This document shows positions 8,316 to 14,643 of a DNA stretch of 14,643 bases, piece by piece. The stretch's first letter is position 1; every line of letters begins with the position of its first letter. Position numbers and translations under genes: made by a program. Origin of the DNA: Dehalococcoidia bacterium (GTDB lineage Bacteria; Chloroflexota; Dehalococcoidia; Dehalococcoidales; JAUVZE01); NCBI GenBank assembly GCA_004376435.1, contig SOJS01000073.1, positions 1 through 14,643 of the forward strand. Reading direction: 5' to 3'. The notes beneath the pieces were generated by a model. It was given only the letters and a program-made list of their open reading frames with translations, was not told the origin of the DNA and searched no databases.

Positions 8316-8351
8316 ACTGGCGTAGCCAGAACAAAGAGAGCAGGTGATTAG

Positions 8352-10391
8352 ATGCAACAATACGACCTGGAAAACATTCGCGGCATTGTTCTACTCTCTC
8401 ATAGTGGTGCTGGTAAGACATCACTGGCTGAGGCAGCCCTGTTTACCTCGGGGGCAATTACCCGTCTGGGCAGGGTGGAGGATGGTTCAACCACCTCGGA
8501 CTATGACCCTGATGAGATAAAGCGCCAGATTAGCCTTAATCTGACTATTCTTCCCTGCCAGTGGCAGAAGAATAAGATTAACCTTATTGATATTCCTGGT
8601 TATCCTGACTTTGTCGGCGAGGTGAAGGCGGCGATGAGGGTCAGTGATGGGGCAGTTATTGTGCTCTGTGCTGCCTCTGGTGTTGAGGTTGGTAGTGAGC
8701 AGGCGTGGGGATTCTGTGAGGCGGCTGACCTTCCCCGCCTTATTTTTGTTAATAAGATGGACCGAGAGAATGCTGATTTTTACCGCACCTTTGACGAACT
8801 AAAGGCGAGGTTTGGCTCAAAATGCCTGCCCCTTCAGCTACCGATAGGTGCCCAGAGTAGTTTTCAGGGTGTGGTTGACCTGGTGACAATGAAAGGCTAT
8901 ATCGGTGAAAAGGAGGCTGAGATACCATCTTCCCTGCAAGGTCAGGTTGATTCCTTTCGGGAGAAGCTGGTGGAGGCGGCGGCGGAGATTGATGACAGGT
9001 TAATAGAGAAGTATCTGGACGGTAAGGAGCTTACCCAGCAGGAGATTAGTGATGGCTTAAGACAGGCAACGCTGAGTGGCAAAATCGTGCCTGTTCTGGT
9101 CGGCTCGGCAGTGCGGAATATAGGGGTGGGCTTATTTTTGGATGCGGTTTGTAATTACCTGCCTTCGCCCAAGGAGGGGAAGGTGGCTGTTGCTGGCAAG
9201 GCGATTGAGATAAGCCAGACAGAGCCGCTAGCGGCGCTGGTGTTTAAGACGAGCGCTGACCCCTATGTCGGCAAGCTTACCTACTTTCGGGTTTACCACG
9301 GTGCCATAGCCAGCAATTCCCAGGTATGGAACGCTACCCGCAGTGAGGGAGAGCGTATCGGTCAGCTATTTACCCTGCGCGGCAAAAATCAGGAGCCGGT
9401 ATCTGAAGTTAAAGCCGGGGATATCGGCGCTGTGGCTAAGTTGAGCTTGACTGGCACCGGGGACACCCTGTCCAGTCGGGACAAGCCGCTAAAAATAGAC
9501 GCCATTAAGTTCCCGGAGCCTATTTTTAATCAGGCAGTGCACCCCAAGACCAAGGCTGACCTGGATAAGCTGGGGGCAGCCTTAAGCCGCCTGTCTGAGG
9601 AAGACCCCACCCTTCGGGTGAGCAGGAATGCTGATACCGGTGAGACCATTCTCTCCGGGCTTGGTGAGACCCACCTTGAGGCGGCAGCGGAGAAGATGGT
9701 GCGCAAGTTTGGGGTTAGTGTTAAGCTGGACACGCCCAAGGTTCCCTATAAAGAGACGATTACTGTGCCCGCCAAGGCTGAGTATAAGCACAAGAAACAA
9801 ACAGGAGGGCACGGTCAGTATGGGCATGTCCTGTTGAAGTTGGAGCCTCTATCCCGCGATAGTGGCACTGAGTTTGGTGGTAAAATAGTCGGCGGCGCCA
9901 TCCCCAGAAATTATATTCCAGCGGTGGAGAAGGGGGTTAATGAGGCACTGCGGGAGGGGATTCTGGCTCGCTACCCTGTTGTTGACATAAAGACAACAGT
10001 CTATGATGGTAGCTTCCACCCGGTTGATTCCTCGGAGATATGCTTTAAGATTGCCGGTGCCGGGGCACTGAAGCAGGGGTTATCTCAGGGGCAGCCAATC
10101 TTGCTGGAACCAATAATGAATATCAAGGTGACTGTCCCCGAGGATTTCACCGGTGATATTATTGGTGACCTTAATACCCGGCGAGCCCGGGTGCAGGGGA
10201 TGAACCCGGAGGACGGCACCAATGTTATTGAGGCTCAGGTGCCCTTGGCTGAGGTCTTGCGCTATGCCATAGACTTGAGGTCAATAACTCAGGGCAGGGG
10301 TAGCTACACAATAGCCCCCAGCCACTATGAGGAAGTGCCAACTAATATCGCCCAGAAGATTATTGCCCAGAGACAGGCGGAAAAAAGCTAG
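8352..10391 (+). CDS. EF-G-like ribosomal GTPase (EF-G2/FusA2 type)
   Basis: The 679-residue protein has the full five-domain EF-G layout and is a paralogue of the fusA product in this window. P-loop SHSGAGKT is at 16-23, NKMD at 134-137 and GSAV follows. Two positions differ from canonical EF-G: switch I reads KRQISL (57-62) instead of RGITI, and switch II reads DIPGYPDF (80-87), so Tyr84 replaces the catalytic His. This resembles the EF-G-2 class known from Thermus and mycobacteria, where GTP turnover is altered. Domain IV keeps [11 protein letters not shown] and the tip YDGSFHPVDSSE, arguing for retained ribosome binding. ATG start with AGGTG upstream. It could serve in translocation under stress, recycling or a back-up role; none can be decided here. 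Confidence 0.9.
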   Translation: MQQYDLENIRGIVLLSHSGAGKTSLAEAALFTSGAITRLGRVEDGSTTSDYDPDEIKRQISLNLTILPCQWQKNKINLIDIPGYPDFVGEVKAAMRVSDGAVIVLCAASGVEVGSEQAWGFCEAADLPRLIFVNKMDRENADFYRTFDELKARFGSKCLPLQLPIGAQSSFQGVVDLVTMKGYIGEKEAEIPSSLQGQVDSFREKLVEAAAEIDDRLIEKYLDGKELTQQEISDGLRQATLSGKIVPVLVGSAVRNIGVGLFLDAVCNYLPSPKEGKVAVAGKAIEISQTEPLAALVFKTSADPYVGKLTYFRVYHGAIASNSQVWNATRSEGERIGQLFTLRGKNQEPVSEVKAGDIGAVAKLSLTGTGDTLSSRDKPLKIDAIKFPEPIFNQAVHPKTKADLDKLGAALSRLSEEDPTLRVSRNADTGETILSGLGETHLEAAAEKMVRKFGVSVKLDTPKVPYKETITVPAKAEYKHKKQTGGHGQYGHVLLKLEPLSRDSGTEFGGKIVGGAIPRNYIPAVEKGVNEALREGILARYPVVDIKTTVYDGSFHPVDSSEICFKIAGAGALKQGLSQGQPILLEPIMNIKVTVPEDFTGDIIGDLNTRRARVQGMNPEDGTNVIEAQVPLAEVLRYAIDLRSITQGRGSYTIAPSHYEEVPTNIAQKIIAQRQAEKS

Positions 10392-10395
10392 CCTT

Positions 10396-11394
10396 TCACC
10401 CGGCAACAAGCTCCTTGACCTTATCGGCGAAGGCAGGAAGTATCTTCTTCCAGTCACCAACGACGCCAAAGCGGGCTTCGCGAAAGATGTTTGCCTCGGG
10501 GTCTTTGTTGATGGCGATAATAGTCTTGGCACCGCTACAGCCAGTCATGTGCTGGCTGGAGCCGGAAAGGGCGATGGCAATATAGAGGTCGGGGGCGACA
10601 ATCTTGCCGGTGAGCCCTATCAGGAGTGGGTCTGGTATCCAGCCATTGTCACAGGGTGGTCGGCTAGCACCCACTGCCCCCTTTAGTAATTTAGCCAGCT
10701 CCTCAAGCTGTTTGAAACCGTCAGCGCTGCCGATGCCCCGCCCGCCGCCAATCACTATCTCGGCATCCTCAAGCTTTATTCCCTCCACCTCCTCAGCTAC
10801 CTTCTTAAGCACCTTGGCTCTTATGGCTGATGGGTCTAAAGCAGCGTCAATGGAGATGACCTCCCCTTTTCTTGAGGTATCTGGCGCCAAGGGTGAGAAT
10901 GCCTTGGCTCTCACGGTGGCTATCTGGGGGGAGGACTCACTGGTGAAGATAGCCTGCGCATTACCGCCGAAGACGGGCTTGGTCATCAGCAGCCGCTTTG
11001 AAGTGGTGTCAATAGCCAGCTGAACGCAGTCCATAGAGGCTACTGTCTCTAGTCTGAAAGCCAGCCTTGGTGCTAAATCACGCCCGATAGAGGTCTGCCC
11101 CAGAAGGAGAATCTGGGGTGTTGCCTGTTTTATTACCTTTTCCAGGGCTGATACATAGGAGTCTGTCTGGTAGTCTTTAAGCAGCCGGTCGTCAACTACA
11201 TATACTCTATCGGCACCAAAGGAGATAGCCTCCTTGGCCAGACTGCCTACCCCGCTGCCGACAAGCACAGCGCCAAGTTCCTGCCCCAGCTCATCAGCCA
11301 GCTTTCGGCCGCACCCCAGCAGCTCAGTGGCGATTGTTGCCAGCTTTCCTTCACTAGCTTCACAGTGGACAATTATACTTTTACCTTCAGCCAT
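10396..11394 (-). CDS. etfA: Electron transfer flavoprotein, alpha subunit
   Basis: EtfA (FixB) holds the FAD of the heterodimeric ETF, which carries electrons from acyl-CoA and other dehydrogenases to a quinone oxidoreductase, or bifurcates them. The 332-residue product has a variable N-terminal domain and a clear C-terminal FAD domain: GGGRG 216-220, SRP 244-246, TGKIVAPDLYIA 262-273, SGSSQH 277-282, INKDPEANIF 295-304 and VGD 312-314. ATG start at 11394, with AGGAGG about 8 nt upstream. EtfB is normally encoded next to it but no such gene lies on either side here. A 25-codon mini-ORF ends 6 nt before the start. Its stop is 4 nt from that of the convergent EF-G-like gene. Confidence 0.93.
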   Translation of the reverse strand: MAEGKSIIVHCEASEGKLATIATELLGCGRKLADELGQELGAVLVGSGVGSLAKEAISFGADRVYVVDDRLLKDYQTDSYVSALEKVIKQATPQILLLGQTSIGRDLAPRLAFRLETVASMDCVQLAIDTTSKRLLMTKPVFGGNAQAIFTSESSPQIATVRAKAFSPLAPDTSRKGEVISIDAALDPSAIRAKVLKKVAEEVEGIKLEDAEIVIGGGRGIGSADGFKQLEELAKLLKGAVGASRPPCDNGWIPDPLLIGLTGKIVAPDLYIAIALSGSSQHMTGCSGAKTIIAINKDPEANIFREARFGVVGDWKKILPAFADKVKELVAG

Positions 11395-11400
11395 AAGACT

Positions 11401-11478
11401 TTAACCTCCTACATTTATATTAAGAACCATTACCAGCGACAGGGCTACCCCCAGCACTCCTTTCAATTTTCCTTTCAT
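11401..11478 (-). CDS. Possible 25-codon small ORF upstream of etfA
   Basis: The ORF starts ATG at 11478 with GGAG 8-9 nt upstream and stops TAA 6 nt before the etfA start. Its product starts MKGKLKGVLGVALSLVMV and looks like a signal peptide or a single membrane segment: three lysines, then about 14 hydrophobic residues, ending NINVGG. It could be a small membrane peptide, a leader peptide coupling translation to etfA, or the leftover 5' end of a lost secreted-protein gene. An even shorter 9-codon frame (11479-11508, Lys/Arg-rich) ends directly at its ATG but has no SD. Expression is not shown. Confidence 0.35.
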   Translation of the reverse strand: MKGKLKGVLGVALSLVMVLNINVGG

Positions 11479-11523
11479 TTATTTTCTCCTTTTTCTCTCT
11501 GTCCCCATAAAGGGTATATAAAC

Positions 11524-11552
11524 CTAATATCCCCTCTTTGCTATGGAGACAA
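11524..11552 (-). promoter_or_regulatory. Candidate promoter for etfA and the small ORF
   Basis: On the minus strand TTGTCT (11552-11547), a 17-nt spacer and TATTAG (11529-11524) make a reasonable sigma-70 match about 45 nt before the small ORF and 130 nt before etfA. Moderate match only. Confidence 0.4.
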
Positions 11553-11574
11553 GGTTTCTCTAAAGACTTTATGT

Positions 11575-11591
11575 GCGCTTATCTAAAGCGC
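11575..11591. repeat. Small hairpin in the etfA upstream region
   Basis: GCGCTT (11575-11580) and AAGCGC (11586-11591) can pair around a 5-base loop. No T-run follows on either strand, so it is not a clear terminator. It may lie downstream of the decayed gene start or be incidental. Confidence 0.4.
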
Positions 11592-11701
11592 TCTCCCTTG
11601 CGGGCTCTATACCATCGCACCACCTCCTTTCAGGGTCTTTGACAGAAGCCTATTGTCAATCCCCTGTAGTTAGTTATTTTCCAGCCCATTCACGCAGTAG
11701 T

Positions 11702-11787
11702 CTTCAACTCAGGCCAGAACTCACCAGGTTTCCTCTCACTCAGCCTTCACCTCAAGCCAGAGCTCATTAAGCTTCCTCCTATGCTCA
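11702..11787. repeat. Imperfect 43-nt tandem direct repeat
   Basis: Two adjacent copies (11702-11744 and 11745-11787) start with CTTCAACTC and CTTCACCTC. By eye, 28 of the first 34 positions match, and the ends align with a short indel. On the minus strand both copies encode a similar peptide (ELWLEVK and EFWPELK) but in different frames, because 43 is not a multiple of three. This suggests an old duplication inside a decaying coding sequence. Confidence 0.6.
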
Positions 11788-11923
11788 GGGTCAACAATTT
11801 CTCCCTTTATTTTTAAACAGCCTAGATTATGCAAGTTCCTTTTTTATTGTGACTTGAACACACATTTCACGTTTAGCCAATTCCTTTATTGGGTATAACT
11901 GCTAGTCTCTTAATTCCAGCCAT
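11736..11923 (-). pseudogene. Possible frame-broken remnant of a small gene
   Basis: On the minus strand AGGTGG precedes ATG at 11923, giving MAGIKRLAVIPNKGIG then TAA. A frame change continues as KELAKREMCVQVTIKKELA, and another as GEIVDPEHRRKLNELWLEVK before a TGA at 11736-11738. Amino-acid composition is protein-like in all three pieces, and joining them would give about 60 residues. I do not recognise the family. It could also be chance, or sequencing errors in a real short gene. The 188-nt length fits a net frameshift. Confidence 0.3.
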
Positions 11924-11954
11924 GTATAACCACCTATGTTTTTTCTCTATTTTA

Positions 11955-13229
11955 TTATGGAGTTATACAAACTTCTTTTGAGCAAGTTTCTGCAAATTTC
12001 AACGGCCAACCTGATTGTGCCATCATTTCTAGGAACTTTATTGGATCCAGACACTCGGAGCCAATAACACCCTTTTCTGCATCACCTGCCATGCACATCT
12101 TGGCCCCTACAACTGCTGGGAGGCAAACATAAATATTTGTTGCCCCAAATCTTCTATAAAGCTCCAATCTTTCCTCTGGGCTGGAATAGAGGACAATGGG
12201 GAATGACGCCTTATATTCCACTTTTTGGCCTGATTTCGCCCCGGTTACTTCTACTACACAACCTGCAGCGACTTTTAGTGGAAGACTAGCCGTCTTTTCA
12301 TCTTCAGTTAAGAACATATCCCCCGGACGAGGTACTATCTTCAGCAAAACATCTCGAGGCGCAACCTTGACACCTTTCACCTCCACGGGTTCCGAACTAG
12401 AAAGCCCTGTCTTAATTAAGGTACCAACCTCTTTGTCTATAGTATACTTGAAGTCACAGTACTTAATGCCTTTGCCTATAAAATATGGGAGGCTTATCGG
12501 TTCCTGGTGTTGATGGTAAACAAGCGGAATTGTGCCAATAGGAGCAGGGAATTCGTAGTCTTCGCACTTACTATAGATAGGGTACTTTTTATATTTTCCA
12601 TCCTCAAATATTGTGGGCTCAACTGCGTAGCCCCAGAGTGCCCGGAAAGGAGACCACGTTGGTGCCCAACCTTTAACAACTTCCCCAGAGCTTGCCAGAG
12701 GTCTGCGGCCGACTCTAATACGTATTTCATCCACACTATCCAGTTTGTCACACATATATCTGGCTAACGCATTAACAGTCCCAGGAGACGCGCCACACCC
12801 AAGTAGAGCTGTCAAACCAGCTTCTTTGTATTCTTTATCGAAGCTAAGAGGTCTGTTTTCCATCATCTGTGCCAGGATATTATCTGTGGTGCGTATGTCT
12901 GAGGAGCTACCTTCCCCAAAAGATGTATCAACATAGTGGGCTCCACATCTCAGGGCAGCTTGCATGATATTAGAGTTGAATTCAGTCAGTGTCAGGTTGA
13001 TGATAACGTCTACACCTTCGGCGGCTTTCACAATACTCTCAACATCACTCGCATCTACCCTCATAGTCTTGAGCTTATCATTTTTTACTTTGGCCTTAAC
13101 CTTGTTTGCCAGGTCAATGTCTAAATCAGCTAAGACTACCTCAGATATATCTTTATCCCTTGCCAGAATTGAGACACATGGCCCACCCTGTGCTCCTGCT
13201 CCTATTATTAGCACTCTCCCCTTACCCAT
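11955..13229 (-). CDS. Saccharopine-dehydrogenase-like NAD(P)-dependent oxidoreductase
   Basis: The 424-residue protein has an N-terminal Rossmann fold with GAGAQGG at residues 10-16 and an acidic residue pair after strand two (ADLD 34-37). GCGASPGTVN at 144-153 fits the family's GxxPG segment that starts the second domain. Such enzymes join or split imine-linked amino acids (saccharopine, carboxynorspermidine) or deaminate lysine-like amino acids. Residues that would fix the substrate are not clear by eye. ATG start at 13229 with AGGAGG 5 nt upstream. An 11-codon ORF overlaps the start. The C-terminal part has several cysteines (CLPAV, KMCMAG, SECLD, ETCSKEVC) that might bind metal, but that is speculative. 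No terminator was seen after it. Confidence 0.8.
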   Translation of the reverse strand: MGKGRVLIIGAGAQGGPCVSILARDKDISEVVLADLDIDLANKVKAKVKNDKLKTMRVDASDVESIVKAAEGVDVIINLTLTEFNSNIMQAALRCGAHYVDTSFGEGSSSDIRTTDNILAQMMENRPLSFDKEYKEAGLTALLGCGASPGTVNALARYMCDKLDSVDEIRIRVGRRPLASSGEVVKGWAPTWSPFRALWGYAVEPTIFEDGKYKKYPIYSKCEDYEFPAPIGTIPLVYHQHQEPISLPYFIGKGIKYCDFKYTIDKEVGTLIKTGLSSSEPVEVKGVKVAPRDVLLKIVPRPGDMFLTEDEKTASLPLKVAAGCVVEVTGAKSGQKVEYKASFPIVLYSSPEERLELYRRFGATNIYVCLPAVVGAKMCMAGDAEKGVIGSECLDPIKFLEMMAQSGWPLKFAETCSKEVCITP

Positions 13230-13257
13230 TTTGACCTCCTCTTTTTTCTTTGTTCAT
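13222..13257 (-). CDS. Possible 11-codon leader ORF overlapping the next gene's start
   Basis: ATG at 13257, preceded at 5 nt by a GGGGG run in TTAGGGGGTT, opens the peptide MNKEKRGGQNG, which ends TAA just inside the saccharopine-dehydrogenase-like gene and contains that gene's Shine-Dalgarno. Translation of it could expose or compete with the downstream start. Purine-rich leader sequence tends to encode Lys/Arg/Glu/Gly by chance, so confidence is low. Confidence 0.25.
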   Translation of the reverse strand: MNKEKRGGQNG

Positions 13258-13415
13258 TTTAACCCCCTAAATCGGCAACTACTTTCGTTTCTATAACACC
13301 TAGCACCCCCACCAGGCCCTGGGCTACCTGACACCTACCGAGATATTCATCTCAAGCACAATGGAAACTACACATGAAGGTCTGGTAAAATACTCGACAG
13401 CAACAAGCCCCCTAA

Positions 13416-13470
13416 GGACAGCGGGACCCTCTCTTAATATAGCCCCTATTCTGTCCAAATGATGGGGTCC
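13416..13470. repeat. Interleaved inverted repeats after the DAO-type gene
   Basis: GGACAG (13416-13421) can pair with CTGTCC (13451-13456), and GGACCC (13424-13429) with GGGTCC (13465-13470). The pairings cross, as in a pseudoknot. The element sits 26-80 nt beyond the stop of the oxidase gene on the minus strand. No T-run follows, so it is not a standard terminator. It could be a 3'-end structure or chance in a G/C-rich patch. Confidence 0.35.
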
Positions 13471-13495
13471 ACCTCAGAAAAGGACTTATCTTTAA

Positions 13496-14643
13496 TTAAT
13501 CGTGATCCCCTGGCTCGTATAACCTGGCCGGGTTTAGGTGCTCTATGGATTTTTCGGTGCCTTTGATGATGAGGTTAGCCATAGCTTGGCCTATTGCCGG
13601 GCTGAGCATTATACCCATCGTCTGCAAGGCAACTAGATAAACATTGTCCCACCCGGGGAGGCGGCCCAGTCTGAGTAAAATATCGTTGGGGAGTTCAACC
13701 TCAAACCCGGCTCTGTGCTCAACTAACTTGGCCCTTTCCATGCTGGAGAGTAAGGCCGCTGACCCCTCGACCATTCTCATCTTGGCTTCTTCGGTTGGCG
13801 TATCATCAAAATCTACTATCTCCGGACGAGGTCCGTAAATGAAGGAACGTCCCACTATCACTGAACCATTGACCTTGGGGATAATCGAAACCCCGCCGTT
13901 CACAAGCCCATATGAGGGAAGCGGCTGGGGCACCTCCAACCTCAGGCACTGCTCCAGCCTAGTCTTGATGGGTATCTCCTTTCCCAGCCAGGAAGTGCCC
14001 TTTCCAATCCAGGCTCCCATAGCCAGGACCACCACATCAGCCTCAACCTCGGTTCCGGTGGCAAGGGTGACTGAGGTAACCCTCTGCCCTTTATGGCGAA
14101 ACCCTACTGCCTCGCCCTGCCTGATGTTGGCACCTGTTTTCTCTGCTGCCTGAACCAGGGCAAGGGTATACTTATAGGGCTCTAGCTGGCTGCCGGGGAA
14201 GAGCACTCCCCCGCTAACTTTGGGGAGAATGTCCGGGTATATCGCCTTTACATCATCTTCTGTAAGCCATCTGAAGATATTATAACCTTCTTTCTCCAGC
14301 TCAGATACTTGCTTTTTAAGTTTCTCTGCCTTACTTTCCCCAAAGACAATGTTGAGCCGTGGAAGTTCACCAAACTCTATGTCCACCCCTCCCTCTTCCT
14401 TTAGCTCCTGGGCCAGCCGGGGGAACCGGTCAAAGCTCTCATCGTAGAGGCTCACATACTGCTGATGGCCTTCGTATAACATCATACCACCGGCTGGCGC
14501 CATAATTGCCCACGCCTTTCCTGAGGCTTGGCTGGCGATAGCGTCCATCTCAATTATCTGAGAGGGTACTCCCTGCTTGCCCAGGTGATAGGCTATAGAG
14601 CCGCCGATGACACCTCCCCCAATTATGGCTATTTCTGCTTTAG
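13496..14643 (-). CDS. FAD-dependent amine/amino-acid oxidase, DAO family (5' end beyond the right edge)
   Basis: The frame is open from the right edge (first full codon 14641-14639), so the start is missing; 381 codons are visible. An ATG at 14548 is internal: upstream of it the frame reads KAEIAIIGGGVIGGSIAYHL, the N-terminal FAD-binding GxGxxG segment. The C-terminal part has GWDNVYLVALQTMGIMLSPAIGQAMANLI, the second FAD-contact region of glycine/sarcosine oxidase-like enzymes. Members oxidise small amines or D- or N-methyl amino acids, or act as dehydrogenases passing electrons onward. The usual TPD-type motif before the last segment is replaced by ELPNDILLRLGRLPG. Substrate not assignable. 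Co-oriented with the saccharopine-dehydrogenase-like gene, 266 nt upstream of it. Confidence 0.85.
   Translation of the reverse strand, partial: KAEIAIIGGGVIGGSIAYHLGKQGVPSQIIEMDAIASQASGKAWAIMAPAGGMMLYEGHQQYVSLYDESFDRFPRLAQELKEEGGVDIEFGELPRLNIVFGESKAEKLKKQVSELEKEGYNIFRWLTEDDVKAIYPDILPKVSGGVLFPGSQLEPYKYTLALVQAAEKTGANIRQGEAVGFRHKGQRVTSVTLATGTEVEADVVVLAMGAWIGKGTSWLGKEIPIKTRLEQCLRLEVPQPLPSYGLVNGGVSIIPKVNGSVIVGRSFIYGPRPEIVDFDDTPTEEAKMRMVEGSAALLSSMERAKLVEHRAGFEVELPNDILLRLGRLPGWDNVYLVALQTMGIMLSPAIGQAMANLIIKGTEKSIEHLNPARLYEPGDHD

Larger units (their letters stand above)
11395..11954. other. 560-nt interval of degenerate, mostly non-coding sequence
   Basis: This stretch between etfA and the saccharopine-dehydrogenase-like gene contains no intact gene of normal size. 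It holds a probable etfA promoter, a 25-codon mini-ORF, an imperfect 43-nt tandem repeat, a 6-bp hairpin (11575-11591) and frame-broken coding-like sequence. At 11613-11627 (minus strand) an optimally placed GGAGG precedes ATG-GTA-TAG, a start followed at once by a stop, which suggests a decayed gene start. The interval is richer in A+T than its neighbours. Confidence 0.6.

Noticed and set aside
9530..9827. Minus-strand open frames of 69 and 81 codons
   Set aside because: They lie wholly inside the EF-G-like gene, without SD or family similarity.
11641..11661. TTGACA with inverted TGTCAA (11641-11661) as promoter or operator
   Set aside because: The 6-nt arms are short, and no -10 box lies at proper spacing on the minus strand, so it is left unassigned.
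11395..11954. tRNA, small RNA or insertion-sequence end in the long intergenic interval
   Set aside because: No cloverleaf arms, transposase fragment or terminal inverted repeats with target duplication could be recognised.
13496..14548. DAO-type oxidase as a complete gene starting at ATG 14548
   Set aside because: The frame is open upstream to the right edge and encodes the FAD-binding GGGVIGG segment, so that ATG is internal.

Overview
The window is a bacterial chromosome segment. Ribosomal-protein sequences, the S12-S7-EF-G-S10 gene order without tuf, a second EF-G-like gene, and ETF, saccharopine-dehydrogenase-like and DAO-type oxidoreductases fit an uncultured Chloroflexota, possibly of the Dehalococcoidia. 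That placement is inferred from protein character and gene order, not from a marker phylogeny.

Left half (1-7206, all minus strand): one long fused str/S10 ribosomal operon, read right to left: rpsL, rpsG, fusA, rpsJ, rplC, rplD, rplW, rplB, rpsS, rplV, rpsC. rpsC runs off the left edge. Genes are tightly packed: stop and start abut at rplC/rplD, rplD/rplW overlap by 41 nt and rplV/rpsC by 11 nt. Six of the eleven start codons are GTG or TTG, so several starts were set from Shine-Dalgarno (SD) position and family N-termini. A consensus-like sigma-70 promoter (TTGACA, 17 nt, TAAACT with TG extension) lies upstream, followed by a leader of about 124 nt that contains a perfect 34-nt palindrome.

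Middle (7449-10391, plus strand): divergent from the operon are a secreted or membrane-anchored transglutaminase-like protein with a GlyGly/hydrophobic/Arg tail, and a second EF-G-like GTPase with its own promoter. The paralogue lacks the usual switch II histidine but keeps the domain IV tip, so it probably still acts at the ribosome.

Right part (10396-14643, minus strand): an electron-transfer flavoprotein alpha subunit with no beta subunit beside it, a 560-nt interval of degenerate sequence (decayed ORF, 43-nt tandem repeat, mini-ORFs, probable promoter), a saccharopine-dehydrogenase-like oxidoreductase, and a 5'-truncated FAD-dependent amine/amino-acid oxidase cut by the right edge. The last two could both handle amino acids, but no substrate can be read from sequence.

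I found no mobile element, CRISPR array, rRNA or tRNA. Most of the window is conserved translation machinery. The least explained parts are the rpsL leader palindrome, the small ORFs before etfA and the saccharopine-dehydrogenase-like gene, and the secreted transglutaminase-like protein.
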